Shown: in pieces, positions 36,942-47,751 of the stretch
How positions within the stretch are numbered: the first letter of the stretch is position 1
How the letters are laid out: each line of letters opens with the position of its first letter
DNA from: Filibacter tadaridae
GTDB lineage: Bacteria > Bacillota > Bacilli > Bacillales_A > Planococcaceae
Length of the DNA stretch: 64,000 bases
Reading direction: 5' to 3'
Assembly: GCF_900609045.1 (NCBI RefSeq)
Contig: NZ_UXAV01000042.1
Coordinates: 372,001 to 436,000 of the forward strand
Position numbers and translations under genes: made by a program
The notes under the pieces: model-generated
The model's input: the letters and a program-made list of their open reading frames with translations, nothing else
Databases searched by the model: none
Told to the model about the DNA's origin: nothing

Positions 36942-39900
36942 CTAAAAGAGGGACAACTGGTTTGCGTCAGGCATTCCTTCCAGGCATCCTAGTGTATCCA
37001 TGTACTCGACAACGGTCTTTGAAACACGTCCTCGTTGCTGGAAATCCTCTTTTGAAAGGAACTCACCATCTTTTCTTGCTTCAACCACTGACTTTGCAAC
37101 GTTTGTCCCAAGAGACGGGATGGCGTTAAACGGCGGAATTAGCGTATTGCCTTCGATAAGAAATACGGAAGCATCCGATTTGTAAAGATCCGGTTTCGCA
37201 AATGAAAACCCGCGTTCACACATTTCAAGTGCAATTTCTAACACTGTCAGCAAGCTTTTCTCTTTTGGCAGTGCATCCAATCCTTTTGCATTGATTTCTT
37301 TTATTTGTGCACGGATGGAAGCTGATCCATTTGTCATTGAGACTAGATCGTAATCCGTTGCCCGCACGGAAAAATACGTTGCATAATACAAAATTGGATG
37401 ATGTACTTTGAAATACGCAATCCGAAGCGCCATCAGAACGTACGCTGCCGCGTGCGCTTTCGGGAACATATATTTTATCTTTTTACATGATTCGATGTAC
37501 CAATTCGGCACACCTTGTGTTTTCATTTCTGTTTCGAATTCGGACGTGAGCCCTTTCCCTTTTCGGACGGATTCCATAATTTTGAACGCTATTGAAGGGT
37601 CTAGACCTTGGTAGATTAGATACACCATTATATCGTCACGACAACCAATTACGTCAGACAGTTCACAGGTTTTATTCTGAATCAATTCCTGGGCATTCCC
37701 TAGCCATACATCTGTTCCATGGGACAATCCAGAAATCTGAATCAGCTCTGAAAACGTAGATGGTTTTGTTTCTTCTAGCATCTGTCGAACAAAACGTGTT
37801 CCGAATTCAGGGACACCAAGCGTCCCTGTTTTACAGCCGATTTGTTCTTCCGTCACGCCAAGTGAGCTCGTTCCGCTGAAGAGTTGCATAACACCCTCAT
37901 CGTCGGGCGGAATCGTTATAGGATCAATTCCCGAAAGGTCTTGCAACATTTTAATCATCGTTGGATCATCATGCCCAAGAATATCAAGTTTCAATAAATT
38001 GTTATCAATGGAATGGAAGTCAAAATGAGTAGTTTTCCAACTGGAATTCAGATCGTCTGCGGGAAATTGAACCGGTGTAAAATCAAAAATATCCATATTG
38101 TCGGGAACTACAATAATTCCGCCTGGATGCTGCCCGGTATTGCGTTTAACACCTGAACAGCCCTGTACGAGCCGATCAATTTCCGCACCACGAAGGTTCA
38201 ATCCATTATCATTCATATACCCGCGTACATAACCGTAAGCGGTCTTTTCCGCCACTGTACCGATTGTACCAGCTCGATAGACAAAGTCCTCCCCGAACAG
38301 GTCTTTCGTATAATTATGTGCATGCGCCTGGTATTCACCACTGAAATTCAAATCGATATCTGGCACTTTATCGCCTTTAAAACCAAGAAAAGTTTCGAAT
38401 GGTATATCCTGGCCATCCTTTTTGAAGTTTGTGCCGCAAGAAGGACATTCCTTGTCGGGTAAATCGTAGCCTGAACCGACTGAGCCGTCTGTGAAGAATT
38501 CAGCCGTCTTACAAGATGGGCAAATATAATGCGGTGGCAACGGATTCACTTCGGTGATTTCCATCATTGTCGCGACTAACGACGACCCTACCGACCCCCG
38601 CGAACCCACTAAATAGCCGTCATCGAGGGACCTTTTCACAAGTTTATGTGAAATGAGGTATATAACTGCAAAGCCATGGCCGATAATCGACTTCAATTCT
38701 TTTTCGATTCGGGCCTCTATCAGTTCTGGTAGTTCGTTCCCGTAAATGGCATGGGCCATAGAGTATGTCAATTCACGCACTTCCATATCGGCGCCCTCGA
38801 TTGTTGGTGTATAAAGATCATCTTTAATCACTTTCACGTCGTCAATACGGTCCATAATGGCCCGAGGATTATCGATTACGATTTCTTCTGCAACCTGTTC
38901 ACCTAGGAATGAAAACTCTTTAAGCATTTCGTCCGTCGTCCTGAAATGGACATCAGGTAGTGAATGCCTGTTCATTGGATTGGCTCCTCCTTGTGAACGA
39001 ACAAGTACTTCACGGAATTTCGAATCCGTCTCATCGATATAATGAACATTTCCAGTTGCACAAACAGGCAAATTCATTTTTTTCCCGAGCTTAATCATTT
39101 TTCGCATGATGTCTTCCATATTCCATTCATCCCGAATCAATTCAAGCTCAACAAGATGTGAATAGACTGGTTTTGGGTGTAATTCAAGGTAATCGTAAAA
39201 CTTCGCGATTTCTTCGACTTCTTCCATCGATTTTTGCATCAATCCGTTGAATACTTCCCCCTTATCACAACCTGAACCGACGAGAATCCCTTTACGGTGT
39301 TTAACAAGCAGCGAACGAGGAATACGTGGAACTCGGTAAAAGTAGTTCATATGCGAATAGGAAACAAGCTTGAATAAGTTTTTCAACCCTTCATCACTCG
39401 TTACAAGCAACGTGCAATGCAGAGGACGCGACCGCTTGTAAGCATCCCCTTCACCAATATGACGATTGAAGTCATCCAAGTAAATGATCTCTTTACCTTC
39501 CGCTTCTTTCATCAGCCGTAAAAATAAATAGGCTGTTGCCTCAGTATCGTAAATAGCCCGGTGATGTTGAGTCAATTCAATACCGAATTTCTTCGTTAAC
39601 GTATTAAGTCTGTGATTTCCCATTTCGGGATACAGAAAACGTGCCAACTCAAGTGTATCAATTGTTGGATAAGCAACGGCTGGTAGACCCGCTTTTTTAC
39701 TCGACTCATAAAGGAAGCCCATATCGAACTTGGCATTGTGGGCGATTAGGATGGAATCCCCGATAAATTCGCGGAAGTCTTCCACTACTTGTGAAACGTC
39801 CGGTGCATCTTTCACCATATCATCTGTTATTCCGGTTAACTGGGTGGTTGTTGATGAAAGTGGATGATGGGGATTGGCGAATCGTTCAAACCTTTCGACT

Positions 39901-41252
39901 ATCTCACCGTCTTTTAACCTTACTGCGGCTAATTCGATGATTGTGTCATAGACGGCTGAAAGACCTGTTGTTTCTACGTCAAAGACAACATATGTAGACT
40001 CATCCAGTTTCCGGTGGTCTTCATCGTATACAATCGGTACACCGTCATCGACTAGATTTGCCTCCAACCCGAAAAGTACTTTAATACCGTGCTTTTTTCC
40101 AGCGGCAAAAGCTTCCGGAAATGACTGGACGTTAGCGTGATCTGTAATCGCGAAGGCAGGGTGTCCCCATTTCGCCGCTTGTTCTACTAAAGACGCTGCA
40201 GAGACGACGCCGTCCATCTGGCTCATTGCCGTATGTGCGTGCAATTCGACTCGCTTCCGATCTTCAGGTGCAGTGTCCTTCCGGATTATAGGCGTGATTT
40301 CCATAATATCTTGCGCCATCATAATAAGGTCTCGAACGAAAGTATCGTTCTGAATCCCTCCGCGTGCACGAATCCAAGCGCCCTTTTTCAATGTCTTCAT
40401 CATTTCAGCATCTTCATTATCACGTGAGAACATTTTCACAAGGATTGAATCTGTGTAGTCCGTTACTTTGATTGTAAGTAATGACCGGCCACTTCGAAGT
40501 TCTCTTATATCTGTATCAAATACATAACCTTCTATTGTCACGCGACGTTCCTCGTCCTGAATATGATGAATTTCCAAAATTGATTCATCCTGCTTGATGG
40601 GAGTACCAAGTCGGAAAGGGCCAGAAATGTTGCCGTTTTCTTTCTTGTTTGTCTCTCGTTGTTTCATATCCTCAAGTGCTTTTTTGCCTAATTGATCTTC
40701 TTCCGCTTTTCGTTGCGTAAGAAATGCGACTCTATCTTCTTCTGCACTGTTATCTTCTTCTGTCTTTTTAAATTCAACAGAAGGCCTAGCAAAACCGAAA
40801 GTCGTATAAACGTCTGCAATCAGTTCACCATATTTGGCTTTCATCGTTTGCAGTTCTATGTCATTCGTACATAATAATGTCATTCTACCGCCTGTCATGA
40901 CAGGGGTTTGGCCCATGAGCCGCTGTCTGATCGGCGGTGACATCTCACTCATCTCTTGCATAACAAAAGACCAGTAATCAATCATCAACTGACCATCCAC
41001 TTCTTCCGCTGTGCTTGTAATTTGTAATCGTACGGTTGCAATTGCTTTAAAAGCTTCATGTAAACGCTGGGAAAAAACAGTATATACAGCTACCGGTAGC
41101 GGTTCTTTTACCGTTAAGTTAAATTGCCAAATTCGAGATTTGCGATGAATATTTACTCGATCCAGTTCAGCTTGTTCAAAATGGATGACGAATTGATCAT
41201 CTGTCATGCCGATTTGTTGCAATAACAGATGGAGTTTATTTGTAGCGTCCAT
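36942..41252 (-). CDS. polC: DNA polymerase III alpha subunit, PolC type
   Basis: The replicative polymerase of Gram-positive bacteria (1436 residues; 1437 in B. subtilis). In order: N-terminal domain, OB fold, a PHP domain ([14 protein letters not shown]) split by the DEDD 3'-5' exonuclease ([10 protein letters not shown]), a four-cysteine zinc site (CPSC ... CPSC), and the palm with [11 protein letters not shown]. The ATG at 41252 follows GGAAAGGAG; 27 upstream codons are rejected. The long proS-polC gap holds a candidate small RNA and several hairpins. Confidence 0.97.
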   Translation of the reverse strand: MDATNKLHLLLQQIGMTDDQFVIHFEQAELDRVNIHRKSRIWQFNLTVKEPLPVAVYTVFSQRLHEAFKAIATVRLQITSTAEEVDGQLMIDYWSFVMQEMSEMSPPIRQRLMGQTPVMTGGRMTLLCTNDIELQTMKAKYGELIADVYTTFGFARPSVEFKKTEEDNSAEEDRVAFLTQRKAEEDQLGKKALEDMKQRETNKKENGNISGPFRLGTPIKQDESILEIHHIQDEERRVTIEGYVFDTDIRELRSGRSLLTIKVTDYTDSILVKMFSRDNEDAEMMKTLKKGAWIRARGGIQNDTFVRDLIMMAQDIMEITPIIRKDTAPEDRKRVELHAHTAMSQMDGVVSAASLVEQAAKWGHPAFAITDHANVQSFPEAFAAGKKHGIKVLFGLEANLVDDGVPIVYDEDHRKLDESTYVVFDVETTGLSAVYDTIIELAAVRLKDGEIVERFERFANPHHPLSSTTTQLTGITDDMVKDAPDVSQVVEDFREFIGDSILIAHNAKFDMGFLYESSKKAGLPAVAYPTIDTLELARFLYPEMGNHRLNTLTKKFGIELTQHHRAIYDTEATAYLFLRLMKEAEGKEIIYLDDFNRHIGEGDAYKRSRPLHCTLLVTSDEGLKNLFKLVSYSHMNYFYRVPRIPRSLLVKHRKGILVGSGCDKGEVFNGLMQKSMEEVEEIAKFYDYLELHPKPVYSHLVELELIRDEWNMEDIMRKMIKLGKKMNLPVCATGNVHYIDETDSKFREVLVRSQGGANPMNRHSLPDVHFRTTDEMLKEFSFLGEQVAEEIVIDNPRAIMDRIDDVKVIKDDLYTPTIEGADMEVRELTYSMAHAIYGNELPELIEARIEKELKSIIGHGFAVIYLISHKLVKRSLDDGYLVGSRGSVGSSLVATMMEITEVNPLPPHYICPSCKTAEFFTDGSVGSGYDLPDKECPSCGTNFKKDGQDIPFETFLGFKGDKVPDIDLNFSGEYQAHAHNYTKDLFGEDFVYRAGTIGTVAEKTAYGYVRGYMNDNGLNLRGAEIDRLVQGCSGVKRNTGQHPGGIIVVPDNMDIFDFTPVQFPADDLNSSWKTTHFDFHSIDNNLLKLDILGHDDPTMIKMLQDLSGIDPITIPPDDEGVMQLFSGTSSLGVTEEQIGCKTGTLGVPEFGTRFVRQMLEETKPSTFSELIQISGLSHGTDVWLGNAQELIQNKTCELSDVIGCRDDIMVYLIYQGLDPSIAFKIMESVRKGKGLTSEFETEMKTQGVPNWYIESCKKIKYMFPKAHAAAYVLMALRIAYFKVHHPILYYATYFSVRATDYDLVSMTNGSASIRAQIKEINAKGLDALPKEKSLLTVLEIALEMCERGFSFAKPDLYKSDASVFLIEGNTLIPPFNAIPSLGTNVAKSVVEARKDGEFLSKEDFQQRGRVSKTVVEYMDTLGCLEGMPDANQLSLF

Positions 41253-41287
41253 AAAATTCTCCTTTCCTAAAAGCGGCGAAAAAGAAG

Positions 41288-41313
41288 GGAAGTACCGAGT
41301 TACGGTCTTCCCT
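41288..41313. repeat. Hairpin in the polC leader
   Basis: Inverted repeat GGGAAG-ACC/GGT-CTTCCC with one bulge, about 40 bp upstream of the polC start. No U-tract follows. Probable role unknown; it may expose or hide the ribosome site. Confidence 0.4.
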
Positions 41314-41335
41314 ACATTCTCTTTATCCCGCATTA

Positions 41336-41403
41336 ACGGGCAGTAAGACCCCCACTACAAATCTTGAAGAAAATCAGAAATAGTTGGGGGATCAACTGCC
41401 CGT
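41336..41403 (-). other. Large two-tier hairpin between the small RNA and polC
   Basis: A 9-bp perfect outer stem ACGGGCAGT/ACTGCCCGT (41336-41344 with 41395-41403) and an inner CCCCCA/TGGGGG stem (41349-41354 with 41385-41390), closing an A/T-rich 30-nt loop. It directly follows the terminator of the candidate small RNA and probably belongs to the same repeated element. Confidence 0.6.
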
Positions 41404-41485
41404 AAAAGCCCGAATGGCTCGGGCCAACAGGATGTTGGTTACTTAGGCATTGCCACAGGACGTGTCGTTCTTAGCCTAAGTTCCT
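41404..41485 (-). ncRNA. Candidate Bacillaceae-1-type small RNA
   Basis: On the minus strand an 8-bp stem ACTTAGGC/GCCTAAGT (41474-41481 with 41441-41448) encloses a short hairpin with loop GUCCU (CAC-GUCCU-GUG). A second hairpin CCAAC-AUCCU-GUUGG follows. Two loops of consensus RUCCU are the hallmark of the Bacillaceae-1 RNA motif. A terminator (GCCCGA-N5-TCGGGC, 41408-41423, then TTTTA) ends it. Function of the family is unknown. The hairpins are seen directly; the family name is from memory. Confidence 0.7.
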
Positions 41486-41489
41486 TGAA

Positions 41490-41520
41490 CAATCAGTGGA
41501 GGAAGGCCCACCACTGATTG
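41490..41520 (-). terminator. Palindromic hairpin after proS
   Basis: A 10-bp perfect stem CAATCAGTGG/CCACTGATTG (41490-41499 with 41511-41520), loop of 11 nt, 10 bp past the proS stop. The following bases TTCAAGG are not a proper U-tract. Its arm resembles that of the hairpin after rseP. Confidence 0.6.
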
Positions 41521-41530
41521 AAGTTTCGCT

Positions 41531-43237
41531 TTATTCCGCTCCGAAAAACGCTTGTAACTTTTCAGTAATTTCTTCTCTTTGCCAATCAACTGTTTCACCA
41601 GTTTGTCTAAATTTCACTTCGACGATACCTTCAGTCGCTTTCTTTCCAACCGTTATTCGCATAGGCAAACCGATGAGGTCTGAATCGGCGAATTTAACAC
41701 CTGCACGTTCAGGACGATCATCATAAAGTACCTCATAACGATAAGATTTCAAGAGCTTGTGTAATTCGTCTGCCAATTCTTTCTGAATTTCGTCTTTTAC
41801 GTTAACTGCAACTAGATGTACTTGGTATGGAGCGAGTTTTTTCGGCCATTTCAAGCCAGACTCGTCATTGAATTGTTCTGCAACCGCAGCCAAAATCCGA
41901 GAAACGCCAATTCCGTAACAGCCCATGATGAAAGGTTTTGCTCTTCCGTTTTCATCGAGGTATGTTGCATCCATTTTAGCGCTGTATGTAGTGCCCAATT
42001 TAAATATATGACCTACTTCAATCCCTTTTGCAAATTTGATTGTTCCATTGCCATCAGGTGATGTATCTCCTTCTAGCGTGAATCGCAAATCTTCATAGCG
42101 ATCGACTGCGAAATCGCGTTCAGGATTGACATTCATCAAATGGAATCCTTCCTCATTTGCCCCGCATACACCGTTCACAATTGAAGCAATGGCTTTATCA
42201 GCAATAACTTTCAATTCGAGGGGCAGTTTAATAGGACCTAGTGAACCGACCTCACATGAAAGTAGTTTTTTCACTTCGACTTCATCTGCAAGTTCGACTA
42301 CTTCTGCACCAAGAACATTTTTCAACTTGATATCGTTAATGTCATGGTCCCCACGACCGAGGACTACAACAAATGCATCATCCGCTTTAAAGACAAGTGT
42401 TTTAATACAACGGTTTGCCTCAACCCCGAGGAATGTAACTAGGTCAGAAATCGCCCGCACTTCTGGCGTGGATACCTTTTCCATTTCCTTCAAACGTTCA
42501 TCCGATTTATCATAGTCCATATTTACTTCAGCCATTTCAAGATTAGCTGCATATGATGAGTTGTCACTATAAGCGATTGTGTCTTCACCAATGTCGGATA
42601 ACGCCATGAATTCATGCGTGCCTGTACCACCGATTGAACCTCCATCGGCAATGACTGCACGGAAATTAAGTCCAAGACGTGTGAAGATGTTCGTGTACGC
42701 TTGCATCATGTCTTGATAGGTCACATCCAGACTTTCTTCTGAAGCGTGGAATGAATACGCATCTTTCATAATGAATTCGCGTCCTCGCAGTAGACCAAAA
42801 CGTGGACGCTGTTCATCTCTGAACTTTGTTTGAATCTGGAACATTGTTAAAGGAAGCTTCTTATATGATTTCACTTCATCACGTACAAGTGAAGTGATGA
42901 CTTCTTCGTGAGTTGCACCAAGTGCGAATTCTCTGTTATGACGATCCTTCATCCGGAATAATTCCGGGCCATATGAATACCATCTACCCGTTTCTTGCCA
43001 TAGCTCAGCTTGTTGAAGTGCAGGCATGAAAACTTCGACTGCGTCAATCGCTTCCATTTCTTCACGGATAACTGTTTCAATTTTTTGGAGTACTTTTTTC
43101 CCTAGGGGCAGGAAAGAATAAATGCCGCTTGTATTTTGTCGGATATAGCCAGCGCGTAAAAGTAACTGATGGGATTTTATATCCGCATCAGATGGAACTT
43201 CACGCATTGTTGGTATAAATGTCTTGGTTTGTTTCAT
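41531..43237 (-). CDS. proS: Prolyl-tRNA synthetase
   Basis: A class II synthetase of 568 residues (564 in B. subtilis) of the bacterial type, with an editing (YbaK-like) domain inserted between motifs 2 and 3. Motif 2 is in [20 protein letters not shown], motif 3 in [13 protein letters not shown], and the anticodon-binding domain is C-terminal. The ATG at 43237 follows GAGGTGG; a GTG four codons upstream is inside that site. No T-box leader is visible; instead a hairpin repeat lies upstream. Confidence 0.97.
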   Translation of the reverse strand: MKQTKTFIPTMREVPSDADIKSHQLLLRAGYIRQNTSGIYSFLPLGKKVLQKIETVIREEMEAIDAVEVFMPALQQAELWQETGRWYSYGPELFRMKDRHNREFALGATHEEVITSLVRDEVKSYKKLPLTMFQIQTKFRDEQRPRFGLLRGREFIMKDAYSFHASEESLDVTYQDMMQAYTNIFTRLGLNFRAVIADGGSIGGTGTHEFMALSDIGEDTIAYSDNSSYAANLEMAEVNMDYDKSDERLKEMEKVSTPEVRAISDLVTFLGVEANRCIKTLVFKADDAFVVVLGRGDHDINDIKLKNVLGAEVVELADEVEVKKLLSCEVGSLGPIKLPLELKVIADKAIASIVNGVCGANEEGFHLMNVNPERDFAVDRYEDLRFTLEGDTSPDGNGTIKFAKGIEVGHIFKLGTTYSAKMDATYLDENGRAKPFIMGCYGIGVSRILAAVAEQFNDESGLKWPKKLAPYQVHLVAVNVKDEIQKELADELHKLLKSYRYEVLYDDRPERAGVKFADSDLIGLPMRITVGKKATEGIVEVKFRQTGETVDWQREEITEKLQAFFGAE

Positions 43238-43272
43238 ATGTGTTCCCACCTCAAGTAGAGTTTGTTAATCTA

Positions 43273-43405
43273 GCACTTCCGCTTTTCGTTGGCTAGCTTC
43301 AGTGCCTAGGTGCTCGGGTCATAAGCCATCCAGGCTTGCAGCACAGTACGCTGCATTCCTGGCCGTCTTATGCCTGTCGCACCTGGACAGGCACTTCCGC
43401 TTTTC
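43273..43405. repeat. Intergenic hairpin repeat element flanked by 15-bp direct repeats
   Basis: The 15-bp sequence GCACTTCCGCTTTTC occurs at 43273-43287 and 43391-43405. Between them the DNA folds into a long imperfect cruciform: AGTGCCT..AGGTGC arms pair end to end, then GTCATAAG with CTTATG, then CCAGG..GCAGC with GCTGC..CCTGG at the tip. No frame codes for a protein. From memory, elements with GGAAAAGCGGAAG ends recur in intergenic DNA of Bacillaceae and Planococcaceae. Confidence 0.7.
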
Positions 43406-43422
43406 CTTTATCCGCCGGAGGC

Positions 43423-43470
43423 TTTAACTTCATTCAGCCGGGTGTTTAACCCCGGCTGAATGAAGTTAAA
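43423..43470 (-). terminator. 20-bp perfect hairpin overlapping the rseP stop codon
   Basis: A 20-bp perfect stem (43423-43442 with 43451-43470) and an 8-nt loop. The stop codon TAA (43466-43468) of rseP lies in the 5' arm of the RNA. The stem is symmetric but the minus strand continues GCCTCCGG, so it lacks a U-tract. Confidence 0.6.
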
Positions 43471-44725
43471 AGAAAAATCGTTGGATGTCATTCCAGGTGA
43501 CTACGAGCATTAAGACCATCAGAAGCATGATACCTACAAAATGGACCATACCTTCTTTTTGCTTATCAATTGGTTTTCCACGGACGCCTTCGAATAGGAA
43601 GAATAATAACCGTCCACCATCAAGTGCAGGCAATGGCAATAAATTCATGATACCAAGGTTAATACTTAAAATCGCAGCCCAGTTCATGAGATTATAGATG
43701 CCATATTGTGCAACTTCTTCGGTTGCTTTATAAATACCGACTGGCCCTGAAAGTGCATCTATCGTGAATTTACCTGTGACAAGCATGCCGAGCAATTCGA
43801 ATATTTTCTTGAACCAGAATATAGTTTGTTCGGCACCATATACAACGGCCTTCAACGGACCTTTTTCAACTGGACTTGAATAACGGACACCGATTTGACC
43901 AAATTCTCTTCCGTCTTGTTTAATTGTTGCTGGTTTAATGACCATGGATACGGATTCACCGTTACGGTCCACTTTAAACTGAAGAGGAATGCCAGGGCTA
44001 TCCTGAATAACTTCAGAAAACTCCGTCCACGTCGTTACAGGCTTTCCATTTACTTCTTTAATATAATCCCCTTTTTTCATACCCGCTACTTGAGCGGGCG
44101 TTCCACTATCCACTGATGAAATGATTGGTTCGTTTGTGGGTACCCCCTGAAGGAGACCAATTGCAAGGAAAATGAAAAATGCAAGGATGAAGTTAAAGAA
44201 AGGGCCTGCAAAAATAGTCATTGCCCTGCTGCCAAGCGGTTTGGATTCAAACTGTCTGTCATACGGAGCAATTAATGTTTCTTGCCCCTTTTCTACGACA
44301 ACTGTTTTCCGGGATACATCATATCTAACATGTTGCCCCTCGTCATCGTACCCTTCGATAAATAACTCTTTTTCCAAATCCGCCTCTTCCGTCTCCAAAA
44401 ACAGCACATCCGGATTAGAAACATTACGGTTCAAATAAATTTTTTCCACTTTACCTGTTTTCCCGATGACAAGACCTACACGATGACCGGGTTGAATTTC
44501 GACTGTATCAAAATCTTCTCCCGCCATTCGCACATAACCACCAAGTGGCAGTAGACGAATTGTATAAATTGTTTCTCCCTTAGTAATTCCGATAATTTTC
44601 GGTCCGAAACCAATTGCAAATTCACGAACCATAATCCCGGCTCTTTTCGCCAACAAGAAATGTCCTAGTTCATGAAAAAAAACGAGAGAACCGAAAATAA
44701 TGACAAACGCTAGTACGTTCTCCAT
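43466..44725 (-). CDS. rseP: Site-2 intramembrane metalloprotease RseP/RasP
   Basis: A membrane-embedded zinc protease of 419 residues that cleaves anti-sigma factors and signal peptides. HELGH at 18-22 and the second catalytic motif in LPALDGGRLLFF near residue 360 are present; one PDZ domain lies near 200-275 (SGTPAQVAGMKKGDYI). It follows dxr by 34 bp and precedes proS, as in B. subtilis (there named rasP). Confidence 0.96.
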   Translation of the reverse strand: MENVLAFVIIFGSLVFFHELGHFLLAKRAGIMVREFAIGFGPKIIGITKGETIYTIRLLPLGGYVRMAGEDFDTVEIQPGHRVGLVIGKTGKVEKIYLNRNVSNPDVLFLETEEADLEKELFIEGYDDEGQHVRYDVSRKTVVVEKGQETLIAPYDRQFESKPLGSRAMTIFAGPFFNFILAFFIFLAIGLLQGVPTNEPIISSVDSGTPAQVAGMKKGDYIKEVNGKPVTTWTEFSEVIQDSPGIPLQFKVDRNGESVSMVIKPATIKQDGREFGQIGVRYSSPVEKGPLKAVVYGAEQTIFWFKKIFELLGMLVTGKFTIDALSGPVGIYKATEEVAQYGIYNLMNWAAILSINLGIMNLLPLPALDGGRLLFFLFEGVRGKPIDKQKEGMVHFVGIMLLMVLMLVVTWNDIQRFFF

Positions 44726-44759
44726 GAAAAACCGCCTTCACTGGCCACTTCGGCCTTTT

Positions 44760-45917
44760 CTAAATAATTAATTCTACCATAGCATACACCATTTTCCGAG
44801 TCAGTGAATCCGTTTCCAATATCGTTTGAAGATCAGGATGGGCAATCGTTTGATGGGCATCCATAATTCGCTCAATCATCTCTTCTATGCGAATGAAAGG
44901 AATAGTCCCTTTTAAAAAGAGTCCAACAGCTATTTCGTTAGCCGCATTCATCGCAGTAGGCATCGTACCGCCTTCTTTTCCAGCAGAATATGCTAGTGCT
45001 AGTGCTTTGAAACGCACAAAATCCATTTTCTCGAAATGCAACTGACCGATTTCTTCTAATCGTAGTGGTTTTGCATTTTGCATCTGAATTCGATCTGGAT
45101 ACGTCAATGCATATTGAATCGGTACACGCATGTCAGGTGATCCAAGTTGAGCCATGACACTTGTATCTTCGAATTCAACCATTGAGTGGATGATGCTCTC
45201 TTTATGAAGCAAAACATCAATCTTGTCATAAGGCATATCGAAGAGGTGATGCGCTTCAATCACTTCAAGTCCTTTATTCATCATCGTCGCTGAATCGATT
45301 GTCAATTTGTTACCCATTGACCAGTTTGGATGGGCAAGGGCTTGTTCTACTGTTACACGTGTGAGGTCTTCACGGGTCAGCTCTCTGAAACTTCCCCCTG
45401 AAGCGGTCAAAATCAGCCTGTTAACACGTTTTACATTCTCACCATTCAGTGCCTGGAAGAGTGCAGAGTGTTCGCTGTCAACCGGTAAAATGGGTACGTT
45501 ATGCTTTCTCGCTTCCGCCATAACAATATCTCCCGCTGCAACAAGTGTCTCTTTGTTGGCGATTGCAATCGTTTTCCCAACACGAATCGCTTCCATTGTA
45601 GGTGTCAGACCAACACTGCCAATTACCGCATTTACGAGTACATCCGAATTCGTGTGAGCTGCAACTTCAAGAAGACCTTCATCACCATGAACAAATTGAA
45701 TAGAAGGAAATTCTGTTTTAAGCGACTGCGCATCTTCTCGTCTCATCACTGACACAACACGTGGCTGATGAACAGAAGCAATTTCCCTCACCTTATTGAT
45801 ATTCATACCAGCGGAAAAAGATTCGAGCTCAAACTTTTCCGGGTTTGAATGAATAATATCGATTGTTTGTCTACCGATGGAACCAGTTGCTCCAAGTAAA
45901 CTTATTTTCTTTCTCAT
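44760..45917 (-). CDS. dxr: 1-deoxy-D-xylulose-5-phosphate reductoisomerase
   Basis: The second step of the MEP isoprenoid pathway (385 residues). NADPH motif [10 protein letters not shown] near residue 9; metal-binding D in [14 protein letters not shown] and the [11 protein letters not shown] loop are intact. The ATG at 45917 follows GAAAGGAAG; 18 upstream codons are rejected. It stands with uppS and cdsA, linking isoprenoid supply with undecaprenyl and lipid synthesis. Confidence 0.97.
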   Translation of the reverse strand: MRKKISLLGATGSIGRQTIDIIHSNPEKFELESFSAGMNINKVREIASVHQPRVVSVMRREDAQSLKTEFPSIQFVHGDEGLLEVAAHTNSDVLVNAVIGSVGLTPTMEAIRVGKTIAIANKETLVAAGDIVMAEARKHNVPILPVDSEHSALFQALNGENVKRVNRLILTASGGSFRELTREDLTRVTVEQALAHPNWSMGNKLTIDSATMMNKGLEVIEAHHLFDMPYDKIDVLLHKESIIHSMVEFEDTSVMAQLGSPDMRVPIQYALTYPDRIQMQNAKPLRLEEIGQLHFEKMDFVRFKALALAYSAGKEGGTMPTAMNAANEIAVGLFLKGTIPFIRIEEMIERIMDAHQTIAHPDLQTILETDSLTRKMVYAMVELII

Positions 45918-46025
45918 ATGGACTTCCTTTCGGGGATAGGAAAAAAAGTGATTGGAAAACGGATTCGACATTGTTTGGCCGTGTGCTCCATTTAACTTTA
46001 GCTTTTTAAACGAATCCCCTCTTTA

Positions 46026-46829
46026 TTATGAAATAAAATGCAGAAAATGAAGAAGTGGCAACACGAAAATAAGACTATCAAACCGATCCAGAATTCCACC
46101 ATGACCCGGTAGAAGTTTACCTGAATCCTTGACATCGTAATTCCTTTTTAGTGCCGATTCGACAAGGTCGCCAAGTTGGCCGACGATTGACGCTATGACT
46201 GTTACGAAGATAAGAATCGGAAAAGACGAAGCAATGGGGATAAAGTATTGAAATACGCTGGCAAAAACGATGGCTGATAGGATGCCACCTGCAAATCCCT
46301 CGATTGTCTTATTCGGTGAAATTTCAGGCCAAAGTTTGCGTTTCCCAATTTTTCTACCCGTAAAATAGGCACCGGAATCCGTTGTCCAGACAACTAGTAG
46401 TGCATATACAACATATTCAATCCCATAGGTACCATGCATTCTTGTCTCAATTAAATAATAAAAACCGATTCCTACGTACATCACACCAAGAATAGAAAAT
46501 GCTGCATGGTCAAAGGTGAACCTGTTTTTAACGATTACTGTATAGATTAATAAAATGAGTACAATGATAAATACCATTTCCATTTTCGTATAACCAATAG
46601 TTTCGAAAACAAAGTGTCCCAATTTTACAGGCATTAGTAACACAACAAGTGCTAACCATGTAATAATTCCTTCGACTGAGAAAAAGTCCATATCCCTCAT
46701 CCGTAAGAGTTCATAAAGACCAACCGTTGCAATTGCATAAATGGCAACAATGAAGGGAATCCCTCCAACAATAACGAGTGGTATAAATAAAGCGGCAGCA
46801 ACGACAGCCGTTATGATTCTCTGCTTCAC
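46026..46829 (-). CDS. cdsA: Phosphatidate cytidylyltransferase
   Basis: Makes CDP-diacylglycerol from phosphatidate and CTP (267 residues, about eight membrane helices). The C-terminal family signature SALKRNYDVKDSGKLLPGHG continuing to GILDRFDS is complete. It overlaps uppS by 4 bp. The gap to dxr (108 bp) has only a weak GGATTCG/CGAATCC pairing with a long loop. Confidence 0.97.
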   Translation of the reverse strand: MKQRIITAVVAAALFIPLVIVGGIPFIVAIYAIATVGLYELLRMRDMDFFSVEGIITWLALVVLLMPVKLGHFVFETIGYTKMEMVFIIVLILLIYTVIVKNRFTFDHAAFSILGVMYVGIGFYYLIETRMHGTYGIEYVVYALLVVWTTDSGAYFTGRKIGKRKLWPEISPNKTIEGFAGGILSAIVFASVFQYFIPIASSFPILIFVTVIASIVGQLGDLVESALKRNYDVKDSGKLLPGHGGILDRFDSLIFVLPLLHFLHFIS

Positions 46830-47620
46830 GCGTCCCCTTCTCCTTCCACACTCCCGAATCTTCTTTTGCGTAATTGAAATTCTTCAATCGCATCTAACAA
46901 GCATTTTTCATCGAAGTCCGGCCATAATACATCTAAGAATGAGAACTCGGCATATGCGAGTTGCCAAAGCATGAAGTTGGATAATCTCACTTCTCCGCTC
47001 GTCCGTATCAAAAGATCCGGCTCCGGTAAATGAGCAGTCATCAAATGGGTTGCGAAAAGTGATTCATCAATTTCCTCAATCTTTAACGATCCATCCGCTA
47101 CAAGTGCTGCAATTTTCTTAGTCGTTTCAACCAATTCTAATCTACTTCCATAATTCATAGCAAAATTTAATGTCATACCAGTATTACTTTCAGTTTCATC
47201 CATCGCTTTACGAATTGCACGTTTTGTATGATCTGGCAACATATCGAAGTTTCCAATCATTTCAACTTTCACGTTTTGTTCGATCAGTTCGGGAAGATAA
47301 GTACTTAGGAACTCGCCTGGGAGTTTCATAAGAAAGTCAATTTCCAGTTTCGGCCGTTTCCAGTTTTCTGTAGAGAAGGCGTATAACGTCAGTACCTTTA
47401 CACCGAGATTACTTGCGATACGTGTTATTTTACGGACAGTTTTCATCCCTTCATGGTGGCCTGCAATTCTCGGCAAATTGCGCTGTTTTGCCCATCTACC
47501 ATTACCGTCCATGATAATTGCCACATGCGCAGGGATATTCCTACTTTTCAAACTTTCTAATCGGTCTGACACAACAGAATCTGCTACCGTATTTTTCTTT
47601 CGCATGAGTTTTTCAAGCAT
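46826..47620 (-). CDS. uppS: Undecaprenyl pyrophosphate synthase
   Basis: Cis-prenyltransferase that makes the C55 lipid carrier for cell-wall synthesis (264 residues). Catalytic D38 in IIMDGNGRWAKQR and the conserved block LIRTSGEVRLSNFMLWQ are present. It follows the frr terminator by about 75 bp, so its own promoter is likely in that gap although no clear one was found. Confidence 0.97.
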   Translation of the reverse strand: MLEKLMRKKNTVADSVVSDRLESLKSRNIPAHVAIIMDGNGRWAKQRNLPRIAGHHEGMKTVRKITRIASNLGVKVLTLYAFSTENWKRPKLEIDFLMKLPGEFLSTYLPELIEQNVKVEMIGNFDMLPDHTKRAIRKAMDETESNTGMTLNFAMNYGSRLELVETTKKIAALVADGSLKIEEIDESLFATHLMTAHLPEPDLLIRTSGEVRLSNFMLWQLAYAEFSFLDVLWPDFDEKCLLDAIEEFQLRKRRFGSVEGEGDA

Positions 47621-47695
47621 TCGATTTCCTCCACTCGGCTACTTTTCAGAGCAAGTATATATCTATCGTACCAAAAAATCCGTCAGATTTCATTA

Positions 47696-47730
47696 TAAAA
47701 AAAAAGGACGTCCTGAGATAAGGACGCCCC
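47696..47730 (-). terminator. Terminator after frr
   Basis: Stem GGACGTCC/GGACGCCC (47706-47713 with 47722-47729, one G-U pair) followed on the minus strand by nine T residues. Confidence 0.92.
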
Positions 47731-47751
47731 GGAATATAGAAAGTTCTTCTA

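Noticed and set aside
43238-43272. T-box leader for proS
   Set aside because: No specifier/anti-terminator pattern or TGGNACCGCG-like T-box sequence is present upstream of proS.
45918-46025. Terminator between cdsA and dxr
   Set aside because: GGATTCG/CGAATCC arms are separated by about 45 nt without further pairing and the U-tract is poor.
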